A stretch of DNA of 64,000 nt. Origin: Saccharina japonica (taxonomy: Eukaryota > Sar > Phaeophyceae > Laminariales > Laminariaceae). Within the stretch, counting starts at the first letter, position 1. Each line of letters begins with the position of its first letter. The stretch covers positions 124,001 through 188,000 of the forward strand of contig MEHQ01001138.1 of the NCBI GenBank assembly GCA_008828725.1. The letters are read 5' to 3'. The position numbers and the translations under genes are program-made. Below are positions 24,901 through 39,900 of the stretch, one piece after another. Under the pieces are notes generated by a model that saw only the letters and a program-made list of their open reading frames with translations, made no database searches and was not told the DNA's origin.

Positions 24901-27900
24901 TAGAATAACGCAGGACGGATCAACCTATACAATCAATTATTCCCCACCAGTGCAAACGAACACCATGCCTATAAGCGACCTTTTTGGCAATTGAGCACCG
25001 TGTTGAAATGAATACTCAGAATGCACCATTCAATGCAAGGGAAATCTACGAGAAGTGCTAACAATACTGAATCCTCTGCGAGGTTAAAACGAAGGCATGT
25101 ATATATTTGTACAGTATGTACATACCGCGGGGGGAGAAGGGAAGGCACCTGTGACCTCGGCTTGTCCAAATCAGAGAGCGGGAAAGTAAAGGTGATGCTT
25201 AAAATAACGAAAATTATATACCAGGTATACATTTTGACGTATCATCACCTTTGGAAGAATGACGAGCCGGCGGCTCTTTGTTGGCGATGTAGAAAAGCTT
25301 GTACGTCACGTCGCACTCGCTGCAGTTCTCCAGCACTAGGGTCTTCGATTCGGAGGTGTTCACTGCATCATTGTCACAGTTTTTTCCGAGGGTCGTCCAA
25401 TGCGGGAAACATAAATAGGGTGATTGTGACTGATTCGTATGTGTTACGTTGCCATCCGACAATGATGTTGATAGTGTGGCCTTCAAGGTTGATCACCTAT
25501 AAACAAAACATTCCCCAAAAACAGAAGAAAGAATAAACCTAGAGAAACCAAAACAACTGCTAATTATGTTCGTGAGCGTGAGCGATATTATGGCAGCAAC
25601 CACTCAATGGCTCAATGTTTTGTTGGTTGCTTTGCTCGCTGCTTTTGTGCTCGATATTGGTCACACCGGAACAAACGTTTGCTGCCATCACTGGCTATCG
25701 AAGGGCTTTCGACTTCTGAGCCATCTCCTGGGGTGTGGTATTGGGTGCCGCATCGATCCGTGTCTCTACCTCTCCTTGGTACTCGAAGAGCTCCATCTTT
25801 TATTTTGCGCATGCCAATCACAAACACAGCCCTCTCGCTGACGGGGGATCTCACCTCACCAAACCGCACCAAACCGCACCAAACCATCTCCCACAAAAAA
25901 TAGCAAAATGCGTACTGTGTCACCTATGTTAACCCTACAGTAACTCCCTGATATACAAGTGTTTACGCTGCATCACGCAGCTTGCAACAGTTGGGAGCCA
26001 ACTCCGCTCACAGCTGACGTATTTGTAGCAAGTTCATAAAAAGTTATAAAGCGAAAATTGGGCTGCAACGCACACGGGCTAGGTTTATTTCAAGTCGTCA
26101 TCAACATTCACGATGCTTCTCCTTCTCGACTCTTGTTCCCGCCTGCATCTCGTCCAAACATAGGAATTGATCAAGACTTACCTAATCTGACGCTGTAGGC
26201 TAGGGACTCTGGGTGAAAGGTAACCGCTCCCCTCTCCCCTTGTCCTATCACCGTCACATACGCCCCAGGCTTCATGGCTGCGGGTGCCGCTTCTCCGAGC
26301 TGGCGACAGTCCGTGAGGAGAGGAGTTTCTCCCAGGAGGGATCGAACCTTCAGTTAACGACGGGAAACACGTTTTTCGAAACACGTTGCGTGAAACGCGT
26401 TGTGCAAAACAGGTTGTGCGAAGCGCTTTGTGTGAAATACACTGTGTAGAATACACTACTGTGTGTGAAACACGTTGTGTGCAGCACGCTATGTGAAACA
26501 CTTTGTGAGTGAAACACGTTGTGTTTTACTGGCATACTATTCATGGTATATGAACGGAGCGCCCCGCGAGAAGACAGCGGTTTACTCGTAGTGCTTTCGA
26601 TTTCGATTAGCCCGTTGGCGGCAATATTTTAAGCACGTGTTGAGTGCTGGGAATGTTTAAAATAGGCGGAACCAAGGACAAAGATCGTTCTGAGTTAACT
26701 CATGACACCCCGTTGGGACGTCCACCGGCTCGACGCGTAAATAATTTGGCCCATCCGGTGTTTTTGACTGGCTTTGATCGCTTTGCGGACCCTTCGGGTT
26801 TCACTTTTATTTCAGTATACCTTTTTTTGGGTAAGTTAGCCTGTGACCACGGTAATCGGCCGTGTCAAGTGTTGGATTAGTACGGACAGATGGAGGTACT
26901 GGATAGAGAGACCGGCACGGTTTTTAATGTGAAGACAACAACAACAACAACATCCGGAGAGGGGTCGGTGGCCGCTTTTCATGGTGTTCATGGTGCATAT
27001 GCCTCCCACACTTCAAACACGTTCTGCCACCTAGATCGGGCCTTCCTTACCCACTTGAGCCAACGTGTTTGGTCGCTCTGTCTGTCTGTGTCTGGCGCGT
27101 ATGATAAGGCGTTCCAACAAGCACGCACAATCGACAGCAGCCTTGTATGCCTTCCACCTATGCCGTGTCGCTCTCACGTAAACGACGCACGGTACACCTG
27201 GTACACGCGATGGCCCTGACACGTACAGGCCAAGTGTTCAATCGTCTGCCGAACTGTGCTAACCGGAAGTCTGAGCCGTAACGTAACGGGAAGTCTGGAC
27301 TGTACCTCGACGGGGAGACTGAACCGTACCTTCACCGGGAGTCTGAACTGGTACTCCTTCGTCTCTCTCGGGGCGAATATGATCTGCAGCGTCGCCGTCT
27401 GGTTTCCCAGCAGGAGACCCGCAATGGGAGACACCCTAAACACCCCTGAAGAGGCTTTCGGGGGGTCGATGGCGAAGATAACAGGAATTCTCGATGAATT
27501 TGTTACCTGTCCAACAGGTCGAGCGGAATGGGATGCAAACACGAAACATTTACACAGGCCGGGTATGTGGTCGTTTCTGGTGCTTGGTATGGGGCGAAGG
27601 TTTTGACGTTACCCGCGAACTAGCGGAGCTGGTTTGCTGCTCGGACGGGTGTCGTGAGTTAGAGTTAACACGTGATCGACGCCAAAGCTTTCCTTGGTAA
27701 CGTATCGTCTCCATAAAAAAAAAAATATATATATATACCTGGTATATATCTAATTATTTCACCCCCCTTAAAAAAATAGACGCATATTATTTGTATTGCC
27801 TCAACAGAAGTACATGGTTTAACTCATCGGATGGTGCCAATTGTTGCTTTATGGGAAAGGTACGCTACAATACTAAACACGTACTTCGAAGTATGTATAC

Positions 27901-30900
27901 AGGAGTGCTTGCAACGCCCTTCGCCAGAGAAAACCCCCCGCGTCTGCACCTACTCTTGTACGACGTACTGGCCGGTTGGCCAGTGCCCTCCCCCCTGCGA
28001 CAAAGTGACTCACCTGAAACGTGCCCGAGGAGACGATCCCTACGCACGTCGGTCTCATGAAAATCATGGCACGTTTGCCCCTTTCCAGCTCCCCCTCCGC
28101 GCTCGACCCGAAGGAGTCCGCCTGAGACAGTGACCCCTCATCACTACCCTCCCTTCCTCCGCCGGATACTTGGATTGTTGGTACCGCGCCCTGCCCTACG
28201 AGGTCGGCTTCTTGGGTGCTGCCGGGGTCGTTGTTTAGGACACAAACCAAACGGTGGCGACGTTCTCCAAACCCAAGCGGGGTGAACCGCACCAGGCATA
28301 GCTGTACCACAAGAGAAGAAAAAACAATACCCGATACGGTCCGGGTTCGCGGCAAAACACGGATTGGCTTAAGACGGATGCAAACAGAGTCACCGTAGAT
28401 GTGCTTACATTGTGGTCGCCTCGTATGTATGACACTGCTGCGACATGACGATATGACGACATTACGACAGCATCATACCTCGGGCTACGGTAAGGGTAAA
28501 GCTGTTACTTATGGCATGTTGAGCTCTAAACTTTTAGTACTTCACCCAAAACATGACGTTTGAGAAAAAATAAAGTTCAGTAAGGTTACTAAAATAATCC
28601 AAGGGCATAGGTATTCTAAAATGAAAACTATGGTAAGGCCCTATTTACCTATTTTACTACTACTACTACTACTACTAGTACTTGTAACCATTTTTGGGTG
28701 TACCGTAGGTCCTACCTGGTATTTACTAGTATTTACTAGTATTTACTATTCTCCCCCGTGATAGGAATTCCAACGGCTATATTGGCTATATTGGCTACAG
28801 TCCTTTCTCAGTTGATGAGTGTGTTAAGCCACAACCATTGTTTTGGCCAAAACGTGCTTCGTAGAATGACGGCGCCCAGAGGCTCGTGACGTCACCGTTA
28901 GCGTATTGAAAATGTTTTGATGGCAAACATGTGCAGCGCTGTAAGGAAACAGCGCATCGTCTAATATATCTGCCGTCTTCAAATTCACATGAAGCACCCT
29001 GCTTGTTTTCTGCAGCGTACATTCGTACGGTCTGGCAGACCAACCGATCGCGGCCTACTCGAGCACCTGAAAATCCCCGGCAGGGACAAGGCCGACGGCA
29101 GGCTTTATGTCAAACGCTCCGGTAGGGTCGGGCTGAAAGCTAAAACATGCGGGGATGTTGCCCTGGTTCGACAGCCTGAAGATGCACAACGTTTAGAGAG
29201 TGGACAAGCGTAGGGACATACTCCGTCAGTAATTGTTATTCATTTTACATTTTCCACCCAACAGCGTACCGCTCGCTACTCGTAGTGCAGGATGAACGTC
29301 AACATCGATCAATCAGAACCATACTCATAAACATCCACATAAATAAGAAGAAGAAATCTACAGGTTTCCACCGCCGAGTCGTTCAAGCAGTCGGGGTGCT
29401 TGAGACTGGTGACACCAGCCGTATCAGCGCATTCGGTGGGTGCAGGCACAGATACAAAATGCTTTTCACGGTTGTCGGGCGGTGAAAATCGATGATGGGT
29501 AAAAGAGTGTTGACCAACCCGGCTCGCACAATTGGTTGACGACTTGGTTTGTGCACGAACCCCCTTTGTATCGGCACCAACCTGAGTGTCTGGTACACGC
29601 TGTCTCCGACGTGGCACGCGGGAAAACACAGCCTCTGTCCGGTGAGCTGCGTCGATAAAGAGGCCTTGGCCAAAAATTGCTCTCCTATAAACGTGTGACC
29701 TAGCACGAGCAGGGGCAGGCACCAAGGTGGCTGCTGCGTGGCATCCTTCACCGTTCTGTAAAGAGACAGCAAGTGAGAAAGTGGGAAAGTGAAGTGGAAC
29801 AGCGTGTGGACGGAGATAGCCATCGCAGTCAGTAGTGGGGGGGGGTGACTTTGTAGACAGGGGATAATAGCACCATGGTATTGGATGAGTCTACCGTGAG
29901 ATCACTGCGAAGCTGAGCATTTGGAAGAGTTCGCCAAAGTTGATTTTGTGCTTACGGGTCGTTTGTTGTTGTTGCCATAGCCCTTTTCCCGACGGACGTT
30001 TTCATGAACATTTTATGGAAATTTGAAAGGAGATTTGATGGACATTTAATGGACAGTTTGATGGACACAAGTGCGGGCATAAACCTATCTGGTACATAGC
30101 TAGAGCGTAAGCGAAGGATGCGACCGCGTCGTACGTGATGTAACAACCGCCGCAATACCAACGCCCCCAGCACTCGTAACTCTCGTAACGCGGGTAGGTA
30201 TATATATGTACTTCGTACATGTACTGCCGTGCACCCTTGCAGCGGTGTTTTGCACTTCACCTCGCCCTGCCTCTGCCTTTGATATGTTATTTACTACAGT
30301 ACCAACCATCGTCTACATCGGCCGAGACGCCTCTCTAATGTATCTCCTAAACAATTCCACACCTCGGACATATCATATGATGATCTATCTGTACATGATA
30401 TATATCTAGATCATGATATATCTGTAGATCATGATCTATTTGTAGATTGTTTATCTATCTATCTATCTACCTGACTACTGTAGACCATCCATGAACACTT
30501 CCTTGCCTGCCGTTGTGAGAGACTGTGCAGGAGTTGCAGTACATATTCAATCCAGGAAACATGTGCTAGACGATACATACTATACGGTTCCCACACGGCA
30601 ACATGAGCTAGATCATACAGATCATACAAGATCGGGAGTACACCCGCCTTGAAAGGTCTATGCCATGAAGCAGGAATGATCTGAATGATCTGAATGATCT
30701 GAATGATCTGAGCGATCTGTCCGAGGTGTGCTGTTTTTTCCCCCCGACATGTGTTTCAGGAGTCACATACTATCACAACAGGCATCTTATCGCCCATTCT
30801 TGGTCAACACGGGTACTGTCGAACAATGTGATGTACCTGAAGGTCATCTGATTGGCGGGAGACACGAAAGCTTCGGCCTCTTCCGCAAAGTAGCAGTTCC

Positions 30901-33900
30901 TCTTCGTGGGACTAACTTCGACTCGAAATGACCGGCTCCCGCCTGCAGGCAAGTCAGCCTCGATCGGAGAGACGTTGAGTCCTGGCCCACCCTGCTCCCC
31001 TTCTGCGGACGACCTCAGGTTCCATACGACGTGCACCTGTTCTTTAGGAAGCATGCCAGCCGAAGATATTACATACCACACCGTGATATTATATACCACA
31101 TCGTGATATTACATACCATATCGTGATATCACATACCATACTATATCGCCCTGTTACATAGGCATATCGCGTTTTTGCATACCACATCGTACAGAGAATG
31201 CTTTTGTTTTGTCTCGATTTTAGGAGGTGGTGGTGTTGAAGGTGTTGGTACTGCTCCTGAAAATCGTCCTTTTGGCGCTTAACAACCATTGTCAGCATTT
31301 GCTACATACCATTGAGGTTTCCAGTTTTTTTAGTTCAAGGCAACTATAAGCCGCTGGAACGCCCATTTTCTGGCGACGACTGGTTGACACTTGTTACAGG
31401 CCTGCAGACTTGTATCATCTGCCGACAGGGAGGATTGAGCGGCACACGCCTCATGTCGTACTGAGGTTGTGCAAGAAGACTTTGGGTCCATAGAGGCCTC
31501 GAACAAATTTAGCAGCAAGTATCACTGCGGAGTTTCAAAGGCCTCTGAGCCCCATAGCCAAGCCGCTACGAGCACAGACACGTATGGCATCCCTATGGTA
31601 TCCACGTGTGGTGGTGCGTACCCTCCCAGCTACAGCATATCAGCAGATACAAATTACAGGTCTGTCCGTAGTCCGTAGACGTAGTTACGGCCTGCGCAAA
31701 CGCAGTAAATGACAAAAACGCGGTTTATTGGTAACGAGAGTAGGCTTGTCTGTGTACGCACGCAAGGAGTCTGGATCAGAGTGGAAATATACTAAGGCGG
31801 AGTCGAAAACCTTCGTGGGGGCAGACTACATGTGTGGGCCAGCAAATACAAGATATTCCAGGAGGATGCGATAGATGTATCGCCCCGAGGCGAGAAGTAT
31901 CCCTCTCTGTCTCCTACGACTCAGAAAAACGAGAACAACAACGAAATTCGACGTGTAGACAATGCATACCTCAGTGTTCGAGTTGTTGGTCAAGTTGATT
32001 GTCTCCCCGCCGCCTGCCGCAGCAAACCCGAAATCCACGCTGGTGCGATTGAGATACACCCCGTTCAAAAATGGGTCTGCCCGCATCGCAAGTAGGGCAA
32101 GTAGGGCAAGTAGGGGGAGTCACTTTAGGAAATGGTTGGGGCATGGTTGGGGCAGTCGGTGTCATGTAGATCTCAATCTAGCTAGCGTGTTGCGCTACGC
32201 ATTGCAAACATTGGGCTGAATGAAGGGTTCGGGTTCATTTTGTAGACACGGATGGGTACATGAACGCCGTACTTTCTAGAGGGCATCACGATGGCCGTCC
32301 CAGTCCAGTGTTGAGGTCGTTTTCTGCAAGTCACGATCAACCTAATGACCCATGAGTAGTTGTTGTTTTTTGCAGAAGAACGGCAGTGGGAGATTTTTGT
32401 GCTTTCATTTGTTGCATGCATATTGATCTCGTAAGGTTTGTTTGCCCGGACAATAACGATCATTCGAAAACGGGGCAATTCGGGCGAACCCGTGGCCACC
32501 GCCATACTGGTATGATGCACGCACAACGCTATTGGCGCCGGCGGAAAACGATCAAAACTGCGCAAAAATGTTTGAACCCTTTCTGTTCATCACCTGCTGA
32601 GTCCACGAAAAACTCCGTGGCAACGGCTGTCTGCACCCGTGTGGCCTCCCCACTCCTCGTCAGCGGTCTTGACACGCCACATCGCCGTAGGGGCACGGTG
32701 CCTTCAGGGCCAACCCTGATACATATAGAGCCAGCGATCGCGCGAACAAATCGCATCAACGAAAGATAATCTTGGTTAGCTTTTACGAATAGTCTAGAGG
32801 TCCAGCACACTCTACGTTGAAGCTGATTTTTTAATGACTTTCCACTGCCTACAGCCGGGGTGATCAGCGGTGATATACGTTAAACACGTGTGTGTATATT
32901 GTTATCCTCTGCAAGACCTACACTACCCACATCGGTGCACATTAAGAACGAAAGAACGACAAGGTTTTTAATCATGCGGCTGCGCTTGCTACGTGCCAGG
33001 CCTCCATCGCAGACCAAAATATCGAAGGGGTATACGAGTGCGCGTGACGGCCTTCGACGGTTGAAACGGGTTTGCTACACCAAGGTGTGCACTGCTTATT
33101 ATGTCAATTTTTCACACCTCGGAAAACGTAACACTCGGATAACACTTATCTACGTTATGGGGCCTACCACAGGGACTTGGCAACGTACTAACATAGTGTT
33201 AACACTGGAGGGGCAATCACGGTAACGCGGTAACACAGTGTTAACACTGGAGGGGCAATCACGGTAACGCGGTAACACAGTGTTAACTGGAAACCCACGA
33301 ATGTGCACACGCCTTAACGTTATGTTACACGGTGATCCGTCCTTCAACTAACACTTTAACATAGTGTTAGGCTTTGGCCCAACACGTACGTTATCACTCT
33401 AACATTCCCAGATCGATATCTGCAGATTTACTAACACAATAACATAATGTTACTGTCCACGGAGCGTTAGACATAACACACTAACATTGTGTTACCCTTC
33501 TCATGAGTGTTAACATTGCGTTACAAATAACACACTAACATAACACTAACATAGTGTCCAGCACTACTAACACTACGTTATTCGGACCCCCAGTCTAATT
33601 GCCTCAAGGTCGGATAACGTAACATTTAACATACGTTAGATACGTTACAGTCTTAGCCGGCCGATACGTAACACTATGTTAGGGTGTTAGCCGAAATGCC
33701 GAGGTCTGCCTAACATTATGTTACGGTGTTACTGTCAGTAAATATCTGATTTTGACATTATGTTACTGTGTTACCATAATAATCAATCCGGGCGTAACAT
33801 TATGTTACTGAGTTACCGTGGGGGCCGGGGTCAACCCAACGTAATGTTACTACGTTACCCTTTGGATCTTCCCACGCTCTAACATGTGTTACCTGTGTTA

Positions 33901-36900
33901 GGGGTAAAGCGGCGTCGCGGAGTAACATAATGTAGCCGTGTTATCCAATTTTGCTGACATCCCAGCAACACAGTAGTTACTACTGTAGTAATTTACTCCT
34001 AGTGAATATGAGGCGCGACCTCAGTACCTGCAGTAGTCAAATCTGCAATGCATCACGCTGGGGGAATACTGTGATTGTGCTCAACCAACGCGAATGAACA
34101 TCTACGTATACGTGCCGTCTGAGTTATTTATTTTTATTTCAAGCAAAACATATCGTCAGCATACAGTACAGGACACCTAATAAGAAACATGCTCATAAGA
34201 AAGTCAGGCTGAGATTTAGAGTAAAATAAGAAATTCGGGAGTCGTTATCTTGAAATTAGTGTAGAAAGCACCCTCTCTCGAATAAGAAATCCAGCCTGGA
34301 CTATATTTCCTGTTTCTTATTAGGTATCCTGTACTGTACTGTACAGCAGCAGCAGAACAGCAGCATCAGCAGCATCAGCATAGGTCACTTTACGCTCGGC
34401 TTGTCGGTCTAACCCTTGAACCCTCGGTACAAGTATTTCATTTATTGTGTGTCTCCTGGTTCCCCAAAGCGGTATTGATATTCGGCATAATTGGAAGACG
34501 AAAACTCTGCTCCTGTGATTCGTACCTGTCCATACAACAACAGATATTTTCGTAACATAGGTGCCACCACACTCCTACTGCTGTAGAATATTTACAGCAG
34601 CAGAGCTTCTTCGTCCCCTCATCAATAGGAGGGTGGGCCTGGCAATACGTCGCTCGATACGGACTGCTGCTGCTGCCGCTGCTACGGTAACATATATTAA
34701 TGTCAACGTTTTATTGACTATATACATACTTACGTTAACCCTTAAGAACTCGGCAGTTAAGAATTTAAGGCTGGATTTTTAGACGAAAATAAGAACATGA
34801 CCTCTTTTGTACTGAAAATGGTGTAGGGCATACCCTGCCTTACATAAGAATTCCAGTCTGATCAGAATTAAGAGATTCTTAACTGGTGTCGCGTACTGTA
34901 GTGTTATGTAAGGGTTTAATTGTCCATGTACGTTGTTATCAGTCTGAAGTGTGCCAGAGTAGCAAGTAATAATAAGGTGGCAACATAATGTTGCTCGCTA
35001 CGGGCTGGTGTCGCTAACACGGTAACACAATGTTAACGTAATATTGGTAATTCCGCTAACACACTAACACAGAGTGTTATGTAAACGTTTATTGGACCAT
35101 GTATGTACGTTATCCGTCTAAAGTGTGTTTCGGCAGCAAGTAAGAATTCCGCTAACACACTAACATAACGTTACTCGCTGCGGGCTGATATCGATAACAC
35201 AGTAACACAATGTTAACGCTTCATTGACCATGTACGTTATCCCTATATCGTGTGTTACGATGGCAACTAGGAATTTCGGTAACACACTAACATAGTGTTA
35301 CTCGCTATGGGCTGCCTACCTCAACACCGTAATACTTATACTGCGGTCATCACGGGGTCAAGGCAACACTCTAACATACTGTTACGCGATCGTCAGCCAA
35401 TATCGTAACGCACTAACACTATATGTTATCACAAAATCCGGAATTTAGATAACGTAGTAACGTATTGTTACGATTTGTTTCCGCTGGCGCGTAACATTAA
35501 CATAAAACGTTGAGTGTTACGTTATCCGAGGTGTGCAATTTTTACAAAAGTGGAGATACTAAAAGGGCTGAATGGTCCAAGACACGCACCTCAACGCCAA
35601 ACGAAAAGGCGAAAGCTGTGCCATGAAACGTTCTACGTTGAATGAATATCCAGTGGCTATACCCATGCATTTGTCTGCGGTCCCATGCTGGCCTGTTTTC
35701 ATTCGATAGCTCTATTTGCGCGTCAAAACATCGTCCGGCAGAGAATAAATCCGTTTGCAGTGATATATGTCGAAAACCATTGGCTGCCACTGACTAAAAT
35801 TGCTAAGACTCAAACGGAGCGACGCTGCAGATGTCGATGATACATATGGCATATACTGTGTATGTATTACATAAATGACACATAAATGATACATAGATTA
35901 TATAAATGATACATACATTATATACCTGGTATACGTTTATTACATAGGTGATATATAGATGGTATATATGGCATATAGGTGATAAATAAAGTAGGCATAT
36001 ATCCCTATACGAGGTATGTGACTCACTTGGCAAAGAGGTCACTCAAGCCCTCGACGTTGAGCACCTCCTCCACCTCCTCCGGTGAACACCTTCCGAGCCC
36101 CACGTTTTCCCTTCTCAGGACAGCGCACCGACAGACATCACGTACGTACACAGACCACATGATTCAAGGACATTGGTTCCGTATTGTATGTGCGCGGGTT
36201 CGCTACGCACATCACTCGATAGTCGCTGCATTCCCCAAGTGCTGAAAGCGATATTGCTGAAAAGAGACATTGCAATCAATGATGACAAATACTACAGTGC
36301 CTGTGACTTAAATACGTACCAGGTATGCGATACTACAATACTGGTAGGCGCGCCGCTGCTATCATACCGGTTCGGCATGCATTTCTTGCGGTACAGTGCG
36401 GTATCGAGTATCAAGGACGAATATGCCGTCTACGTGCTGGGGCAGCTCTGATGTATTATACCAGGCACCAGGTATGTGTTGAGTATGTGGTACGTATGTG
36501 ATATATAGGTATGAGTTGGTTATATAGCATCCACTGGCCTACTTCCTGTAGTCACGTGACTGAGTAGGCCAGTGGACTAGGTATTTGATAGGCATGTGCT
36601 CGCTTCACCCCCGTGGACGTATTGATGCAGGTGACCCGCGGTACATGTTCGGCGCTGGTGGATGTTTGTTGTATCAGCCAGAGCCGACATTGTTTCTGAC
36701 AACAAGAATGCTGCCTTTGTACAGGGAGTCGTCTCGATTCCATTAACCTTGCAAAACACGGAATAATCATTGACGGCGAGGGCCAGGGCAGAGTCAACGC
36801 ACCTGTTTCTAAAGGCTTGCACGTGAGCGTGTCTTAGAGGTGCCGGGCGCTGCTCTTGCACCTCTCCCTTGGGCACCACGTACGCGGTACCCATAGCATC

Positions 36901-39900
36901 CAGCACAAGAGGTTGTTGATTTTCCAGCAAACAGAATATCCGCCTGCAACATTACAACAGAGGTTGGCAGCGGGAATGTACGGCACAAGTGCGAGCCGGC
37001 GGCAACGTGTTATAACATGATTCGACTGACCGATGCCCAAAGGCCTTTCGCTTCTGTTTCTCGTCACCAAGTTCTGTTGGCGGTTGTTGAGTGCAAATTC
37101 CGTTTCCGTACAACGTTCGTCGGCTAAAAAATGCGTTGGCCAGGTTTCGGCAGTGCGCAGTGCAGCAGAAGGAACTCACAAGCCCGCAAAAATTGGACAT
37201 CCACCGCAGGTGATAAAGCTGTGTCGCGGTGTAGACTTGATGTATATGGTAACAACTTGCTCGAAACATGTCAAGAAGTGCCCCCATTAGACTAACGTAG
37301 TACATCTAGTACTTTCATCAGACCATTCGTTCGTTGATCAATCATAATAATGAATACCAGGTATCTCATGGTCTTGTACAACTATTTCGCCTCCGCGGGT
37401 CCCTCCTTTGAATACAACAACTGTACAAACGGTACTACAGTAGTGCTCAATTGCTGCACCTGTAGTAATTGGTCGGCTTTGTCGGAACAAAGGTGACGGT
37501 AACTTGAGCCTCTCCAGGGTGCTCGCTCCCCGCGGAAGGTATGCTTCCTCTCGTTCGGCTGAATCGGAAGACCGAGCTGTCTCCCTGTTGGGACGTAGCA
37601 ATAGGAACATATCGTATCGCTGTATTTTTTTGTTCCGATGTTGGAACGTTGTCCGCCAATCGGTCACGCTATTGGGTGCTTGTAAGCATTATATACGAAT
37701 AGGCGCAGATCCATCAAATATCGCTTACTGTTTTTTAAGCATATCGATGCACCATCGTTGCCGCACAGGGCATGATTTACCTCGACGGCGGTCGCAAGCA
37801 ACGCGGAAAGGTGTTAACCAGATCACTCCTTAACGAAGGGTGTTACAGTAACCAGAATATTCCTTAACCCCTGTAGAAATTCCTCCACTTTTTGCGGTAA
37901 AAAATACTTGGAATTAGTGTGGGATGTGTTTTGTGGCCGCAGTGAAAGGGCTGGGGTCAAGCTTCACCTGAACATCGAAGCAGAACCGGCACGGCGCAGC
38001 TGATTGGTTGTAGAGGTAAACCACCCTGCTCGTGCTTGCCCCGACCTGCACCTCCCGGAAGTTCATGGAATCCGGCACACCGCACCCCCGCGCGAACGGG
38101 TCTTCCTTTTTCTCCAGCCGCACCGAGCACCCAACGGCACGACCTTGGATCCCAACGGTAACCTGTAACACCGAATCATTGAATATATCTATACAGCATC
38201 TATCAATAGCAGGCCGGAAGTAGCCTGTCGAGCTTGAGTTTTTCGTGCATCGTGTTTGGTGGCGGTAGATGCCATGGCCAGGCGCGCCCCCACGTTATAA
38301 TTTACACACCGATTTTATCTCGATCTCACTCCAGCCACTTGACGCTAGTGTTACAAGCTATCACATTTGAGTTGTTGGCCACCAACCAGCGACCGACCCT
38401 TGGTTCCCACCATCCAGCGGCCGCAATTTACCCAACGACTACGCCGGGACAGCCCCAGCCCCCAGGGTCGTTGATTCAGTCTCTGTAGAAAACCCCTTCC
38501 ACCAGCACAATGCCGCAGTACTCCCCCCTGCTCCAAAGTACCTGACCTGGAATGAGCACAGGCTCCCTGGGCTCACCTTGTTGCCCCCTGTGGTGACGAT
38601 CTCGTAGTGGTCCCTCGAGAACGTTCCCGTGGACACGGGCGAGTAGGTAGTCGTAATGACCACCTCATCCTCCGGCGGTATAACCCCTTCAGAAGGGGAC
38701 ACGGAAAACACCGCGTCGCGATCGCCCTCCAGTCTGTGGATCTGGCAGTAACATACATGCCAAGCATACGTGGCAAGCGTGCATGTTGAGCGTGCACGTG
38801 AAAACGCGGACAATGGATCAGATTTTCGGAAGGAAGAGACCAGGCACACGGGGGCGAGGCGATGGCAAGCGTCATGATTGAGAGATATACCCCTGCAGCA
38901 TCCGTATGGACGTTGTGTTGACAACTGAACGTGGCCAATCAAAATATGTAAACGATATGCTAACAACTGACACTCTTGGTCAGAAACGTCGTCAGACATC
39001 TCCCTGCCGTTGTAAAATAGGAACGCGGGTTTACAGTAGATACCGGCTTTTTTGCTCGACGACATCAAGTGGTCCCCCCACCCTAGCTACAATGTATTGT
39101 GTATTCGTAGCGTCCTTTCATGCGGCGTACAGTAGGCCGTCGCAAATCGCATTGTAAAAACACCCGTAGTCCGACAACGAACGTGACACTCTCGAACTTA
39201 TCGAAGTTGAGGAGAAGGTACGTTAGGTTCAGGAATTTTGGTCGAATAAAAGTTTGACTCAAACCGTACCATCGACCTGGAACACGTACATCATCGTATC
39301 TTTGAGGCAAATTCGGACCATGCGGGACCGATCGGTTTATACAGAGTTCGTTCGTTATTTAGGTTAGCACCGCTCACATTAAAAGCTGCGGGTACGACGC
39401 TCTGGTTTCTCAGCGTGAAGTCCTTGCGGGGACGGCTTCCATGGTCGTTTCCCGACCCCCCCCCTCCCGCGACGACAGGCTGATCGCCAAAGTCTAGCTC
39501 GTCTTCAGAGGGCACAACGTAGCAATATTTACCCACAGCCGACACCTGAGGTTTCGGCACGGTTTCATAAACGTTAAGGACTATAGTTGCACATGGCACG
39601 GTGGCCTGTTTTGCCTCCAGTAGTAATCCTTGCGTGCATGTTGAAAGACACGGGCATACATTTCGATAGTTTTAGGGCTTTGCTCGAACCCGTTCTCTCG
39701 AGTTTCTACTTTACTCCTGGCATACGTCGGGAACATTTTTGTTCGATGACAATATATCATGTTCGTTGTCATCTCGCAGGGAACCTTACCCTTTGCTCAT
39801 GGATGACTGGATTGCCTCGTGTCACAAGCACGGCTACAGACCCCCATTTTTTCCACCCCGGTACCGGTCTTCCAATGTCTGTGTTCAATCCTTGCCTTCA

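Noticed and set aside
35542..35790. Possible extra CFAP65 exon on the minus strand
   Set aside because: No acceptor/donor pair keeps the required phase, and the exon at 32715-32594 joins 36027 directly in phase with family-like sequence.
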